Both the position numbers and the translations under genes were made by a program. Below, in pieces: positions 24,001-31,422 of a DNA stretch of 43,193 bases. Origin of the DNA: Synergistota bacterium (GTDB lineage Bacteria; Synergistota; Synergistia; Synergistales; Aminobacteriaceae); contig JAKJGK010000007.1 of NCBI GenBank assembly GCA_022704435.1, positions 1 to 43,193 on the forward strand, read 5' to 3'. Within the stretch, counting starts at the first letter, position 1, and each line of letters opens with the position of its first letter. The notes under the pieces are model-generated. The model made no database searches. It worked only from the letters and a program-made list of their open reading frames with translations, and was not told where the DNA came from.

Positions 24001-27000
24001 CCCTGATGCACGGCGAGGGCGGGGGCAGGACCGAGATCCCGTTCTGGGTGGACGTCTGGGGCCCCCGCGAGCGCAAGGGCATCCACCTCACCGCGGACTT
24101 CCCCGGAGAGGGGATGACGGTCGAGAGCGCCGCGCCCGCCAGGGTAAGGGCGATAAGCTACAGCGGCGCCCCGATAGCCAGGATCGAGGCGACAGTTGAC
24201 GGGACGCCGCTTCCACCGGCATACGCCCCTCCTTACGAGTTCGAGGTACCGTGGAGGAGCCTCCCCCGCGCGGCCAAAGAGCACGTCATGACATTCACCG
24301 CCTTCGACGGCAGGGGCGAGACCGCCACGCTGGAGAGGAAGTTCTCCCTTTCCGAGTACTTCGACCTGCGCCCCGCGGACGGGGCCGTGCTCTCCGGCAA
24401 CCAGGTCAGGGTGAGCTGGACCAGCGGGGAGTTTTCGCCGACCAGGGTGCGCTACAGGGAGGCCGGCTCGGACGAGTGGAGGGAGGTCGAGGGGGAGAGC
24501 GGCAGGGAGCACTCGGTCGTCCTGTCCGACGTCGCGCCCGGCGTGGCCAGCGAGTTCCAGCCGCTGGGCGGGGTGGACGAGGGCCCGGTGCGATCGTTCA
24601 CGCGGGTCAAGGGGCTGGCCTTCGGCAGAAGCCGCTACGGTGCGAAGATAGAGCGCGACTACGGCCAGCGCTTCCCCATATCCGTCAGGAACCACGCCGA
24701 GTCCACCATGAGGGTGGTGCTGACCTCCGGCAAGCTGGAGGAGGACGGCCTGTACATCGGCTTCGTCGGGGAGGGCTCCGAGGGCGAGCCGTTCGACCTC
24801 GCCCCCGGAGAGGAGCGCGAGTTCCTGTTCGTGTTCAACGCGCAGAACGTCGTGAAGGAAAGGCACGTCTTCCCGGTGAACATCAGGTCCGAGAGCGGAT
24901 ACGCCGACGAGGCCGAGGTGGAGGTGGAGGTGCGCCTCCCCGAGGTGAGGCTCGAGTGGGAGGACCTTGGGGAGACTCCCGAGGGGCCGGGCAGGCGCCT
25001 GAGGCTGGTGAACAGAGGCGACAGCCTCACCGACCTGTCGGTTAAGGCTGACACGGGCGACCTGCTGGTCTCGCCAGGCGTGGACCACGGCCTCCTGCCG
25101 TCGGGCGGCTCGCTCGAGATCACCGTGAGGCCCAGGCTGTACGAGGGCTTCCACGAGGCGGAGGGGACGGTCGCGGCCAGGGCGGTGGGGAAGGAGGTCC
25201 CCTTCCCGGTGCGCATCGCCCTGCCCGAGGGGCGCGAGGTGTTCGGCTTCAACCTCCTGCCCGCCTCGGCGGAGGGGGAGGACGAGGACGACCGCGACCT
25301 GCTGGAGGCGAGGGCCGCAGCGGCGGCCTTCCTGTCGCCCGAGTACATCGACGCGTCGATGTGGGGCGCGGGAGTGGACTCTGACGGCGACGGCAGGGTG
25401 GACAGGTGGACCTGGATCGACCGGGCGGAGCGCATACTCTGGACAGGCGAGGACACGGACGGAGACGGAGAGATCGACTTCGTCCGCGCGGACGTCGGGT
25501 TCGACGGGCGCGTGGACTACTCCGCGTTCAGAGGCAGGGACGGATGGGGGGAGACCAACCTGCTGGACGCCTGGCTCGAGATGACCTTCACCCTCCCGTG
25601 GGGCAGGGGGACCTACGAGCCCCACGACGTCGACATAGTGATGAACGGCCAGGTGATCGGCAGGGTGACCGACGCCGTGCCCGAGGGCAACTACCGCTTC
25701 CCCGTCCCCCCGTCGGCGATAAGGTTCGGCGCATCCGGCGCGCCCGAGGGGAACTCCGTGGAGATCGTCTCGCGCCACCTTCGGGGAGGGCACTACGTCG
25801 TGAACAGCGACTTCCGCCTGGTGACGCGCATGAACGCGGCACGGGCCTGGGCGGTCGCGGAGTCCCGGGAGGCGGCGGAGCAGGCCGTGCGATCCACCGA
25901 GGGGTACATCCCCGACCGGGCCAGGATGAGCATATCCTCCCACGGACTGTCTCTGCCCGAGGGAGGAAAGCTCAAGTCCGGGGAGATCGCCGCGCTGAAC
26001 GTCTCCGTCAGGAACCTGGGCGCCCTGCCGGGGTACGGCGCGGCGGCAGTGCTGAGCCTGGCCGACCCGGACCTGCCGGAGAGGGAGCTGGCCCGCCGAT
26101 ACATACCGTTTCTTCCTGTGACGGGGGAGGTGCCCTTGAGGTTCGACGTGTCGCTGCCGCCCGGCAGACACCGCCTGAAGATAGTTCCCGCGGAGGGAGG
26201 AGGCCCCGAGAGCGCGGCCTACATATGGGCCGAGGCGGAGGGGGATGCGCAGAGGCCGACCCTGGAGCTGATATCCCCGCGCGATGGCGACAGGCTGGAG
26301 AGCTCCCTGCTGAATCTCTCGGCCAGGGCTGCGGACGACGTCAGGGTGGCCAGGGTGGAGGCCAGGATAGACCAGGGGCTGTGGACGCGGATGACCCGCG
26401 GCGCCGGCGGGGAGTTCACCGCGACCGGCTTGCTGCAGCCCGGCGAGCACGTCCTGTCGCTGCGGGCGGTCGACGGCAGCGGCAACATCACGGAGACGTC
26501 CGCGAAGGTGACCGTGGACGCGCAACCCCCGAACGCCGAGATCCTCGAGCCCTTGACGGGCTCGGAGACCGGCGAGCGCTGGACCGCCCTGAAGGTGAGG
26601 TGCGGCCCCGAGGTGGCCGCGGCCGCCTGGCGCGTGCGGGAGGGACCGTGGACCGGCGCGCCGGTGAAGGACGGCCTGGTCGAGGAGCGGGTACCGCTTC
26701 GCTTCGGCCGGAACCTGATAGAGGTCCGACTGCTGAACGGGGCGGGGGTGGAGCTGCTGCTCTCCGCAGATGTTGTATGCACCGCCCGCAGGGCCGCCGA
26801 GGAGGACGAGGACGAGAAACCGGAGCCCGGCGGCCCTCCGAAGGATGGCGAGCGTGGCGAGGGTGTGGAGAGAGGCGATGACGGGGACGAGGAACCGGCG
26901 CTCGAGGGCGAGGGGAGCGACGATTCCGGCCAGAAGGGGGACGCGAGGCGTGATATCGGCAAGTCGCTGATCCCGGGCCTCACGAGGGCCGGCATGCCGT

Positions 27001-29609
27001 CGACCGACGAGGCGGGGGGCAAGACCGTGCGCGAACCCAAGCCCAAACCCAAGCCCAAGCCGAAGGACGAGGCGGAGGATGCGCGGCCGCCCGAGGGGGA
27101 GGAATCGGAGACTCCAGGGTCGGTCGATGTCCCAGGGCTTGGCCCCGTGGACGCGGGCGGGCCCGGCAACTTCCTGTCGCCCCCCTCCGACGAGGATTAC
27201 GAGGAATCATGGTTCGCGGAGGAGGAGCCAGGAGAAGAGCCTGAGTTCGTCCCGGAGGACGTCGGCGAAGGCGAGGAGGAGGAGGACGAGGACGAGGTCG
27301 GCGGCGACGAGGATTGGGACTCCCTGCTGACCGAGACCGACGAGTTCGACGGCCTGGACGGGCTTGACGAGGACGTCGAGCCGCTGGACATGGAGGATTG
27401 GGTGGAGGACGCCGACGATCTGGACAACCCCGAGGCGGACCCGATGTTCGAGTGCATGCCCGAGCCGTTCGACGAGGCAGGCGCCGGTCCCGGCGCCCCG
27501 TTCGCGCCCCCGTCGGGGCTGACCACCGACCCCGGCGGATGCGTGGCGGTGGAGACGGTGCAGAGGGACTGGTACTGCACCAACCGGCCGCACATACAGG
27601 TGGGCTTCCGCCTTCCGGACTGGCTGAAGAAGCTCGACCTGCCCAAGCCAGGTACGAAGGAGTACGACGAGCTGATCAAGAAGCTGCTGAAGCGCCTCAG
27701 GGACCAGGGGATCGACACCGGCCCGTTCGAGCGATTCCAGGAGGCCCTCATAAGACGGGCCCGCATGCTCGAGTCGCCGGAGGAGCTCCCCGGCTTCTTG
27801 CAGTCGCTGGGGCTGGCCTCCATGCCCAGGCCATCGCCCGAGGACGCCGAGGCGACCAGGCGCTGGCGCGAGGCCATGGAGAACGGAGCTCGCGCCTGGT
27901 ACCTGAAGCTCCTGGCGTCGGGCGACCCGGCCATGATATACGAAGGCCTCAAGGCCAGAGGGGAGGCGTTCGGCAAGTTCGACGAGGCGCTGGGGCTGGC
28001 CGCGGACGCCATGATGACCGAGATCAAGGCCAACCAGCAGCTAACGGAGCAGGTGCTGTGGTCCCTTCCCTACGTCGGGCCGGCGATGGACATACTGTCG
28101 ATATACACGGGGGAGACCCTGTCGGGCGAGGCCATGACCCCGGAGCGCGCCGCGATGATGCTGGGCCTGCGGGGCGCGCTGCAAGGCATGATCAAGTACG
28201 GGCCCAGGGCGGTCACCTACCTGATGAACACCGAGGCGGGCAGGACCGCCATGGCCAAGTTCGCCCAGAGGACCGCCTGGATGGGCCCCGCCGCCATGGA
28301 CAAGCTGTCGAGGGCGACGGGACTCTCGGAGGGGCAGCTCCGCGAGCTGGCCTCCTGGACGTGGAACGAGCTGACAAAGGAGAGACGCCTGTGGGGCAGC
28401 CGCGCGGCGGCCCGGGCCGGGGCGGCGGGGGGCGACTTCGCCGCGTCGCAGGCGGGCAAGGCCGCGCAGAAGAACCTGGAGAAGCGCATCGCCGACGGGA
28501 AGAAGCTCATAGACAGGCTCCAGTCCACGACGAAGCAAAAGGAGTTCGACAGGCTGGTGCTTGAGCTTCAGAGGAGCAAGACCGCGGTGGCCCTGGCCAA
28601 CGAGGCGGGGGTGCCGAACGCCCTCAGGGCTAGGATAAACAAGACCCTGGCCGAGATCAGCAGGAAGGTCGACAAGCATACGTGCAAGGGGATCGTCGGC
28701 AGGGTCAGGGGCGTCGACAAGAGACTGGAGAGGTTCGTCGGGGAGGAGCTGCCGAAGGCAGGCACCAAGGCCGGGAGCAGCATCGACCAGTTCCTGAGGA
28801 ACAATCCGGACCTGACCAGGGAGGGAGTGATGCTGGAGCAGAGGATCCAGGGCTTCCTTAGGGCGAACCCCGGCCTGAAGAGGAGCGAGATCCTTGTACG
28901 TTCGAGGGCGGTCTCCGGGGTCGACCCGATTAAACTGGGGCGCGACAAGGACGTGTTCTTCCAGTTCGTCACCAGGAGGGGCAAGGTGCTGGGCGACGTG
29001 CACCACGACATCTCGGCCCCGATCTACAACCAGAAGCTGACCGCCGCCACCGGTCTGACGGCCGAGCAGCTCGACCACACGGTCACCAGCGTGTGGCACC
29101 CCGACTCGTACAACCCGGGGCGCATGACCTCCGACGGTGCGCGCAAGCAGATGGTCGACGACATAATCGGCGGCAGGGCCGCCGGCAGGCTGGCGAGGCC
29201 GGAGGACATAGGCGACACGGTGTCCGGCAAGGCGAAGGAGTGGTTCGAGAGGGCGCGCGGACTGGAGAGGGGCGGAGACGCGAGCGCGGCCGCCGAGGCC
29301 TGGGCCGAGGGTATGCGCCAGCTAGGGAAGGACTACGGTCGCCACATAGACCCCTTCCTGAAGAGCAAGGGTCTCGACCCGGCCGCCGCCCTCCCCCCGA
29401 GGCTGAAGGCCGCGCTGGATATATTCAGGAGGGTGGAGGAGGGCACGACATCGGGCGGCTACACCCCGGAGCAGGGGCTGAAGGCCCTCGAGTCCCTGTC
29501 GTGCAGGACGCCGGGGGGCGGCGGCGTACCGTTGTCGCCGGACAGGGCGGCCGACGACATGGGCAAGTTCATCGAGATGATCAACAAGTGGGGGATCCAG
29601 GGGAGGTAG
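21078..29609 (+). CDS. Giant secreted multidomain protein (2843 residues) with PPC-like repeats and toxin-like C-terminus
   Basis: A signal peptide occupies residues 1-33 (RSCRFARARG, hydrophobic core, cleavage after GLGA). About 38-315 are three Cna-B/carboxypeptidase-regulatory-like beta domains. About 318-905 are five repeats of 116-120 residues like pre-peptidase C-terminal (PPC) domains, each ending in [RK]EWN[DN]N at 409, 525, 645, 765 and 883. About 910-1850 are Ig/CARDB-like beta domains with dockerin-like Ca loops (DATGDGSID near 945; DSDGDGRVD and DTDGDGEID near 1435-1460). About 1900-2135 is an acidic linker with a KPKPKPKPKPK tract. About 2160-2843 is helical and lacks a membrane anchor. 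It contains a pretoxin-like YVGPAMDILSIYTGETLSGE (about 2332) and a compact domain with GDVHHDISAPIYN and LDHTVTSVWHPDSYNPG (about 2626-2681). Its function is unknown; it may be a surface adhesin or a contact/polymorphic-toxin-like effector. No signal for cell-wall anchoring is visible. Confidence 0.9.
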   Translation: MRSCRFARARGLSSAIFVLLFLALLSAPPGLGAEERKAPGVVTVVVSEADGAPLKGVVVTLGGRYATTGADSSALFDGVPAGEYRLVVEHPEYNALRGRVNLPEGARKPTQVKLERVLWCRLAGRVLLEESDSAAAGAHVSLAPKKVRAATQGPVSFITAWDGGFVVPALPAGVYTVDIVHPGCEPGRFEITVTPDMPDMLWHLSPVSEEARLSVTVRGSGGEAVAGARLVLAEAWPDGFIGEAVTDGAGAAAFEGLSVGRLNRARSPDSPMIITRSAVTLRAEADGYEPMMVPVSLGRAASAEVTLNSAEPMEGEEGNISFSSARQVRTGAQIRFTLDNAGENRFFRFRLPHPAWVKVEFGRGENPVWMRLLLHRSDGTQLADWGLSAVNSVFDAGALPAGDYVLQAREWNDNAAAPSPSTFAVRCDWAPDPHSPNSDLSSARPLQTGSEVCGYIMPAGDGNCFRFEVKRPSEARLTLRRPGDIWIRARLYRSDGSEVADLGCSGETAEGVYRLDPGSYTVDVREWNNNAASLSPFRMRLEEAADDGMDDADQSPGSVRTFRPLPLGAIRGGTVFPAGDRDWYQVTLPSAGVLSAFLLRSPSVWNRLELFDTRGNMLADCGASGERGDLSWHAPGPTTVLLRAREWNDNARDMSPYVVGAYFQPCDQGDSAGRNDAPETATPLELNEWVRGNVLPAGDNDWFRLDVDFPGVLRVEGTTPPDIWTRLSLHDARAEQLGDVGLSTPSGNFAWESFVLPGSYFLRFREWNDNAASAGDYSLRAVLERAEPAESVPLAADGARTLSPGVAASFFIDQARDRDVFMFDVPREGPFWLKIARPADIWLRANLFDDRTGEQVRDIGISGTHCDERIEAAGPSRYRLELKEWNDNGSSRLPGLVQVRFDEASLTAARIRAAADAVTPTLVTFRLEDWGGAPVGAVGRVEVDATGDGSIDFTFPPGQAATWRYPAEGLYRATALMHGEGGGRTEIPFWVDVWGPRERKGIHLTADFPGEGMTVESAAPARVRAISYSGAPIARIEATVDGTPLPPAYAPPYEFEVPWRSLPRAAKEHVMTFTAFDGRGETATLERKFSLSEYFDLRPADGAVLSGNQVRVSWTSGEFSPTRVRYREAGSDEWREVEGESGREHSVVLSDVAPGVASEFQPLGGVDEGPVRSFTRVKGLAFGRSRYGAKIERDYGQRFPISVRNHAESTMRVVLTSGKLEEDGLYIGFVGEGSEGEPFDLAPGEEREFLFVFNAQNVVKERHVFPVNIRSESGYADEAEVEVEVRLPEVRLEWEDLGETPEGPGRRLRLVNRGDSLTDLSVKADTGDLLVSPGVDHGLLPSGGSLEITVRPRLYEGFHEAEGTVAARAVGKEVPFPVRIALPEGREVFGFNLLPASAEGEDEDDRDLLEARAAAAAFLSPEYIDASMWGAGVDSDGDGRVDRWTWIDRAERILWTGEDTDGDGEIDFVRADVGFDGRVDYSAFRGRDGWGETNLLDAWLEMTFTLPWGRGTYEPHDVDIVMNGQVIGRVTDAVPEGNYRFPVPPSAIRFGASGAPEGNSVEIVSRHLRGGHYVVNSDFRLVTRMNAARAWAVAESREAAEQAVRSTEGYIPDRARMSISSHGLSLPEGGKLKSGEIAALNVSVRNLGALPGYGAAAVLSLADPDLPERELARRYIPFLPVTGEVPLRFDVSLPPGRHRLKIVPAEGGGPESAAYIWAEAEGDAQRPTLELISPRDGDRLESSLLNLSARAADDVRVARVEARIDQGLWTRMTRGAGGEFTATGLLQPGEHVLSLRAVDGSGNITETSAKVTVDAQPPNAEILEPLTGSETGERWTALKVRCGPEVAAAAWRVREGPWTGAPVKDGLVEERVPLRFGRNLIEVRLLNGAGVELLLSADVVCTARRAAEEDEDEKPEPGGPPKDGERGEGVERGDDGDEEPALEGEGSDDSGQKGDARRDIGKSLIPGLTRAGMPSTDEAGGKTVREPKPKPKPKPKDEAEDARPPEGEESETPGSVDVPGLGPVDAGGPGNFLSPPSDEDYEESWFAEEEPGEEPEFVPEDVGEGEEEEDEDEVGGDEDWDSLLTETDEFDGLDGLDEDVEPLDMEDWVEDADDLDNPEADPMFECMPEPFDEAGAGPGAPFAPPSGLTTDPGGCVAVETVQRDWYCTNRPHIQVGFRLPDWLKKLDLPKPGTKEYDELIKKLLKRLRDQGIDTGPFERFQEALIRRARMLESPEELPGFLQSLGLASMPRPSPEDAEATRRWREAMENGARAWYLKLLASGDPAMIYEGLKARGEAFGKFDEALGLAADAMMTEIKANQQLTEQVLWSLPYVGPAMDILSIYTGETLSGEAMTPERAAMMLGLRGALQGMIKYGPRAVTYLMNTEAGRTAMAKFAQRTAWMGPAAMDKLSRATGLSEGQLRELASWTWNELTKERRLWGSRAAARAGAAGGDFAASQAGKAAQKNLEKRIADGKKLIDRLQSTTKQKEFDRLVLELQRSKTAVALANEAGVPNALRARINKTLAEISRKVDKHTCKGIVGRVRGVDKRLERFVGEELPKAGTKAGSSIDQFLRNNPDLTREGVMLEQRIQGFLRANPGLKRSEILVRSRAVSGVDPIKLGRDKDVFFQFVTRRGKVLGDVHHDISAPIYNQKLTAATGLTAEQLDHTVTSVWHPDSYNPGRMTSDGARKQMVDDIIGGRAAGRLARPEDIGDTVSGKAKEWFERARGLERGGDASAAAEAWAEGMRQLGKDYGRHIDPFLKSKGLDPAAALPPRLKAALDIFRRVEEGTTSGGYTPEQGLKALESLSCRTPGGGGVPLSPDRAADDMGKFIEMINKWGIQGR

Positions 29610-30915
29610 ACACAGGAGCCTCCGGGAGGGTCGGCTGCTCGCGGGGCGGCCGGCCCTCCTCATGCGCCCGGACCTCCGGCAGACTCCCGAGGTCCTCCAG
29701 GCGCGTGCCGGAGTGCCTGCTTCGCCTCGGGCGCCACTCCTTCTCCCCCATGAGGAGCGCCGGCATCAGCAGTTTGCGGCCCACGGCAGCGTTTATCCGG
29801 TCCGATGTCCGCGACAGGGCCGATCCCCGCTCGTCGCCGCCCCCGAACAGGGTGAGCTGCACCGAGTCGGCCGGCGACAGCCTCCCCAGCAGGACGTGCG
29901 CCTTCTCGTAGTCGAGCCCCTCCCTGAAGATCGAGTTCATAGCGCCGGTCGCGGCCCTGGCCAGGACGATGTCGCTGTCCGTCGGCGCCTCCAGCGGCGT
30001 CTCCGCCGCCGCGCCGTAGAAGGGCGCCCGAAAGCGGCTGGTGGAGATGCTGACGGCGACGCTGCCGGCCAGCGATCCCTGCGAGCGCAGCCGCCTCCCG
30101 GCCACGAGCGCGAACTCCGTCACCGCCTCGGCCATCGCCTCCCTGTCGCGAACCGGGCGGGCGAACGTGCGCGACGACTGGATCGACTTCTGCGCCCTAT
30201 CCACCTCCTCCACGCCGAAGCACCGGATGCCGCGAAGCTCCCACGCCGTGCGCACCCCCCGCACGCCGAGCCGCCTGTCCAGCCAGTCGTCGGACGCGTC
30301 CCTCAGGCGCAGGGCCGTCAGAACCCCGCGCCTGCGCAGGTACGCGCTCCAGCGCCACCCTATCCCCCAGACGTCCTCCACCGGGATGTCCCGCAGGAAG
30401 TCGTCCCAGTCGCCACCCGGCGGGAGCACGAAGACCCCTCCCGTCTCCGGGCGCTTCTTGCCGCGCTCGGCCGCCAGCTTGGCGGCGGTCTTGGTGGGGG
30501 CCAGGCCCACCGACACCGGGATGCCGGCCTCCCTGAGAACCGCCGCCCGCACCTCGCGCCCCCACTCCTCCACGCGTCCGCGCGCGTCGGGGGGGACCTC
30601 CAGGAAGGCCTCGTCCACCGAGTAGACCTCCATCGAGGGCGTTCGACCGCGCAGCGCCGCCATCACCCTGTCCGATATCTCCTCGTACAGCTGGAAGTTG
30701 CTGGAGAATGCCACGCCCCCGCGCTTCTCGAAGAAGCGGCGCACCTTGAAGTACGCCTCCCCCATCTTTATCCCCATGGCCTTCGCCTCGTTCGAGCGGG
30801 ATACGACTATCCCGTCGTTGCTGGACAGCACCACCACCGGCCGCCCCTCGAGGTCGGGGCGGAACAGCCTCTCGCACGAGACGAAGAAGTTGTTGCAGTC
30901 GCACAGGGCCAGCAT
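29581..30915 (-). CDS. umuC: DNA polymerase V catalytic subunit, UmuC (Y family)
   Basis: 444 residues, a translesion polymerase. The palm starts LALCDCNNFFVSCERLF (metal Asp); the catalytic pair is in EVYSVDEAFLEVP. The finger residues SNDGIVVSRSNEAKAMGIKMG are typical. Helix-hairpin-helix LRDIPVEDVWGIGWRW and the UmuC-specific C-terminal SDRINAAVGRKL follow. I chose ATG 30915 because UmuC normally begins just before the D-x-N-N-F motif; ATG 30954 would add 13 residues overlapping umuD. Its 3' end overlaps the giant gene tail to tail by 29 bp. The last about 40 residues are Pro/Arg-rich and not conserved. Confidence 0.93.
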   Translation of the reverse strand: MLALCDCNNFFVSCERLFRPDLEGRPVVVLSSNDGIVVSRSNEAKAMGIKMGEAYFKVRRFFEKRGGVAFSSNFQLYEEISDRVMAALRGRTPSMEVYSVDEAFLEVPPDARGRVEEWGREVRAAVLREAGIPVSVGLAPTKTAAKLAAERGKKRPETGGVFVLPPGGDWDDFLRDIPVEDVWGIGWRWSAYLRRRGVLTALRLRDASDDWLDRRLGVRGVRTAWELRGIRCFGVEEVDRAQKSIQSSRTFARPVRDREAMAEAVTEFALVAGRRLRSQGSLAGSVAVSISTSRFRAPFYGAAAETPLEAPTDSDIVLARAATGAMNSIFREGLDYEKAHVLLGRLSPADSVQLTLFGGGDERGSALSRTSDRINAAVGRKLLMPALLMGEKEWRPRRSRHSGTRLEDLGSLPEVRAHEEGRPPREQPTLPEAPVSTSPGSPTC

Positions 30916-30929
30916 GTCCCCGCACTTTC

Positions 30930-31205
30930 TCAGGAGGGGGAGCGTATTATCCATGTCACCACGCCCCACACGCGCGAGGGGTTGAAGTCGGGGCCGAGGG
31001 TCGCGACCCTCAGCCCCCTCTCCGTGCCCAGCACTACCCTCGCCCCCTCCGACGGGGGGAGGGACCTGTCGACCACCAGTATGGACGGAGTCTCGCCGGG
31101 ACATCTCATCAGGAAGGTGGACGAGGGCCTGGGCAGGATCATCTCCAGCAGCCGGGCGGCGGAGCTGCCCTGGACCTCGTTGCTTCGCGTCATCTTGACC
31201 GCCAC
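30930..31205 (-). CDS. Short UmuD-like protein lacking the cleavage region and catalytic dyad
   Basis: 91 residues from GTG 31205 (GGGAG 10 nt upstream; ATG 31193 is the alternative). It aligns with the processed part of UmuD: SSAARLLEMILPRPSSTFLM corresponds to the start of UmuD', ILVVDRSLPPSEGARVVLG to the strand after the catalytic Ser, and VWGVVTWIIRS to the C-terminus. The GDSM...GD segment carrying the catalytic Ser is reduced to GETP, the catalytic Lys position reads VATLG, and residues before VWGVV are missing too. UmuD is about 139 residues and UmuD' about 115. It lies directly upstream of umuC and shares its promoter. Decay is an alternative, but the frame is clean and the promoter strong. 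Confidence 0.75.
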   Translation of the reverse strand: MAVKMTRSNEVQGSSAARLLEMILPRPSSTFLMRCPGETPSILVVDRSLPPSEGARVVLGTERGLRVATLGPDFNPSRVWGVVTWIIRSPS

Positions 31206-31245
31206 GATGTTCACTCTCCCTTCGACTGTCTTCGCGCGCGATATA

Positions 31246-31260
31246 TACAGACTGTAGTCT
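31246..31260. promoter_or_regulatory. Candidate SOS-type operator of umuDC
   Basis: TACAG-A-CTGTA (31246-31256) overlaps AGACT-GT-AGTCT (31249-31260). The pair of palindromes starts about 7 bp downstream of the -10 box, a position where LexA-like repressors act. It does not match the E. coli or Bacillus LexA consensus fully, so the regulator is inferred. Confidence 0.45.
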
Positions 31261-31266
31261 AGCGTC

Positions 31267-31295
31267 AGTATAAAGACATACGAGTGGATTGTCAA
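31267..31295 (-). promoter_or_regulatory. Strong sigma70-type promoter of umuDC
   Basis: On the minus strand TTGACA (31295-31290), a 17-bp spacer and TATACT (31272-31267): a near-consensus promoter, as expected for a tightly repressed DNA-damage operon. Confidence 0.75.
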
Positions 31296-31422
31296 TACCT
31301 CCGGTATAGGTCGGAATGTATTTATCAAGGGTCACGATCCCGCTCGGAGGTCGAAAAATGCGCCTGACACGATCGATTCCGCCGCGAAGGTGCTATCATA
31401 TCCGCAGAGAGGAGTGATGTGC

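Noticed and set aside
23502-26525. A 1007-codon open frame antisense to the giant gene
   Set aside because: The product is His/Arg/Val-rich with no domain pattern; it mirrors the codon bias of the sense gene, which has clear domains.
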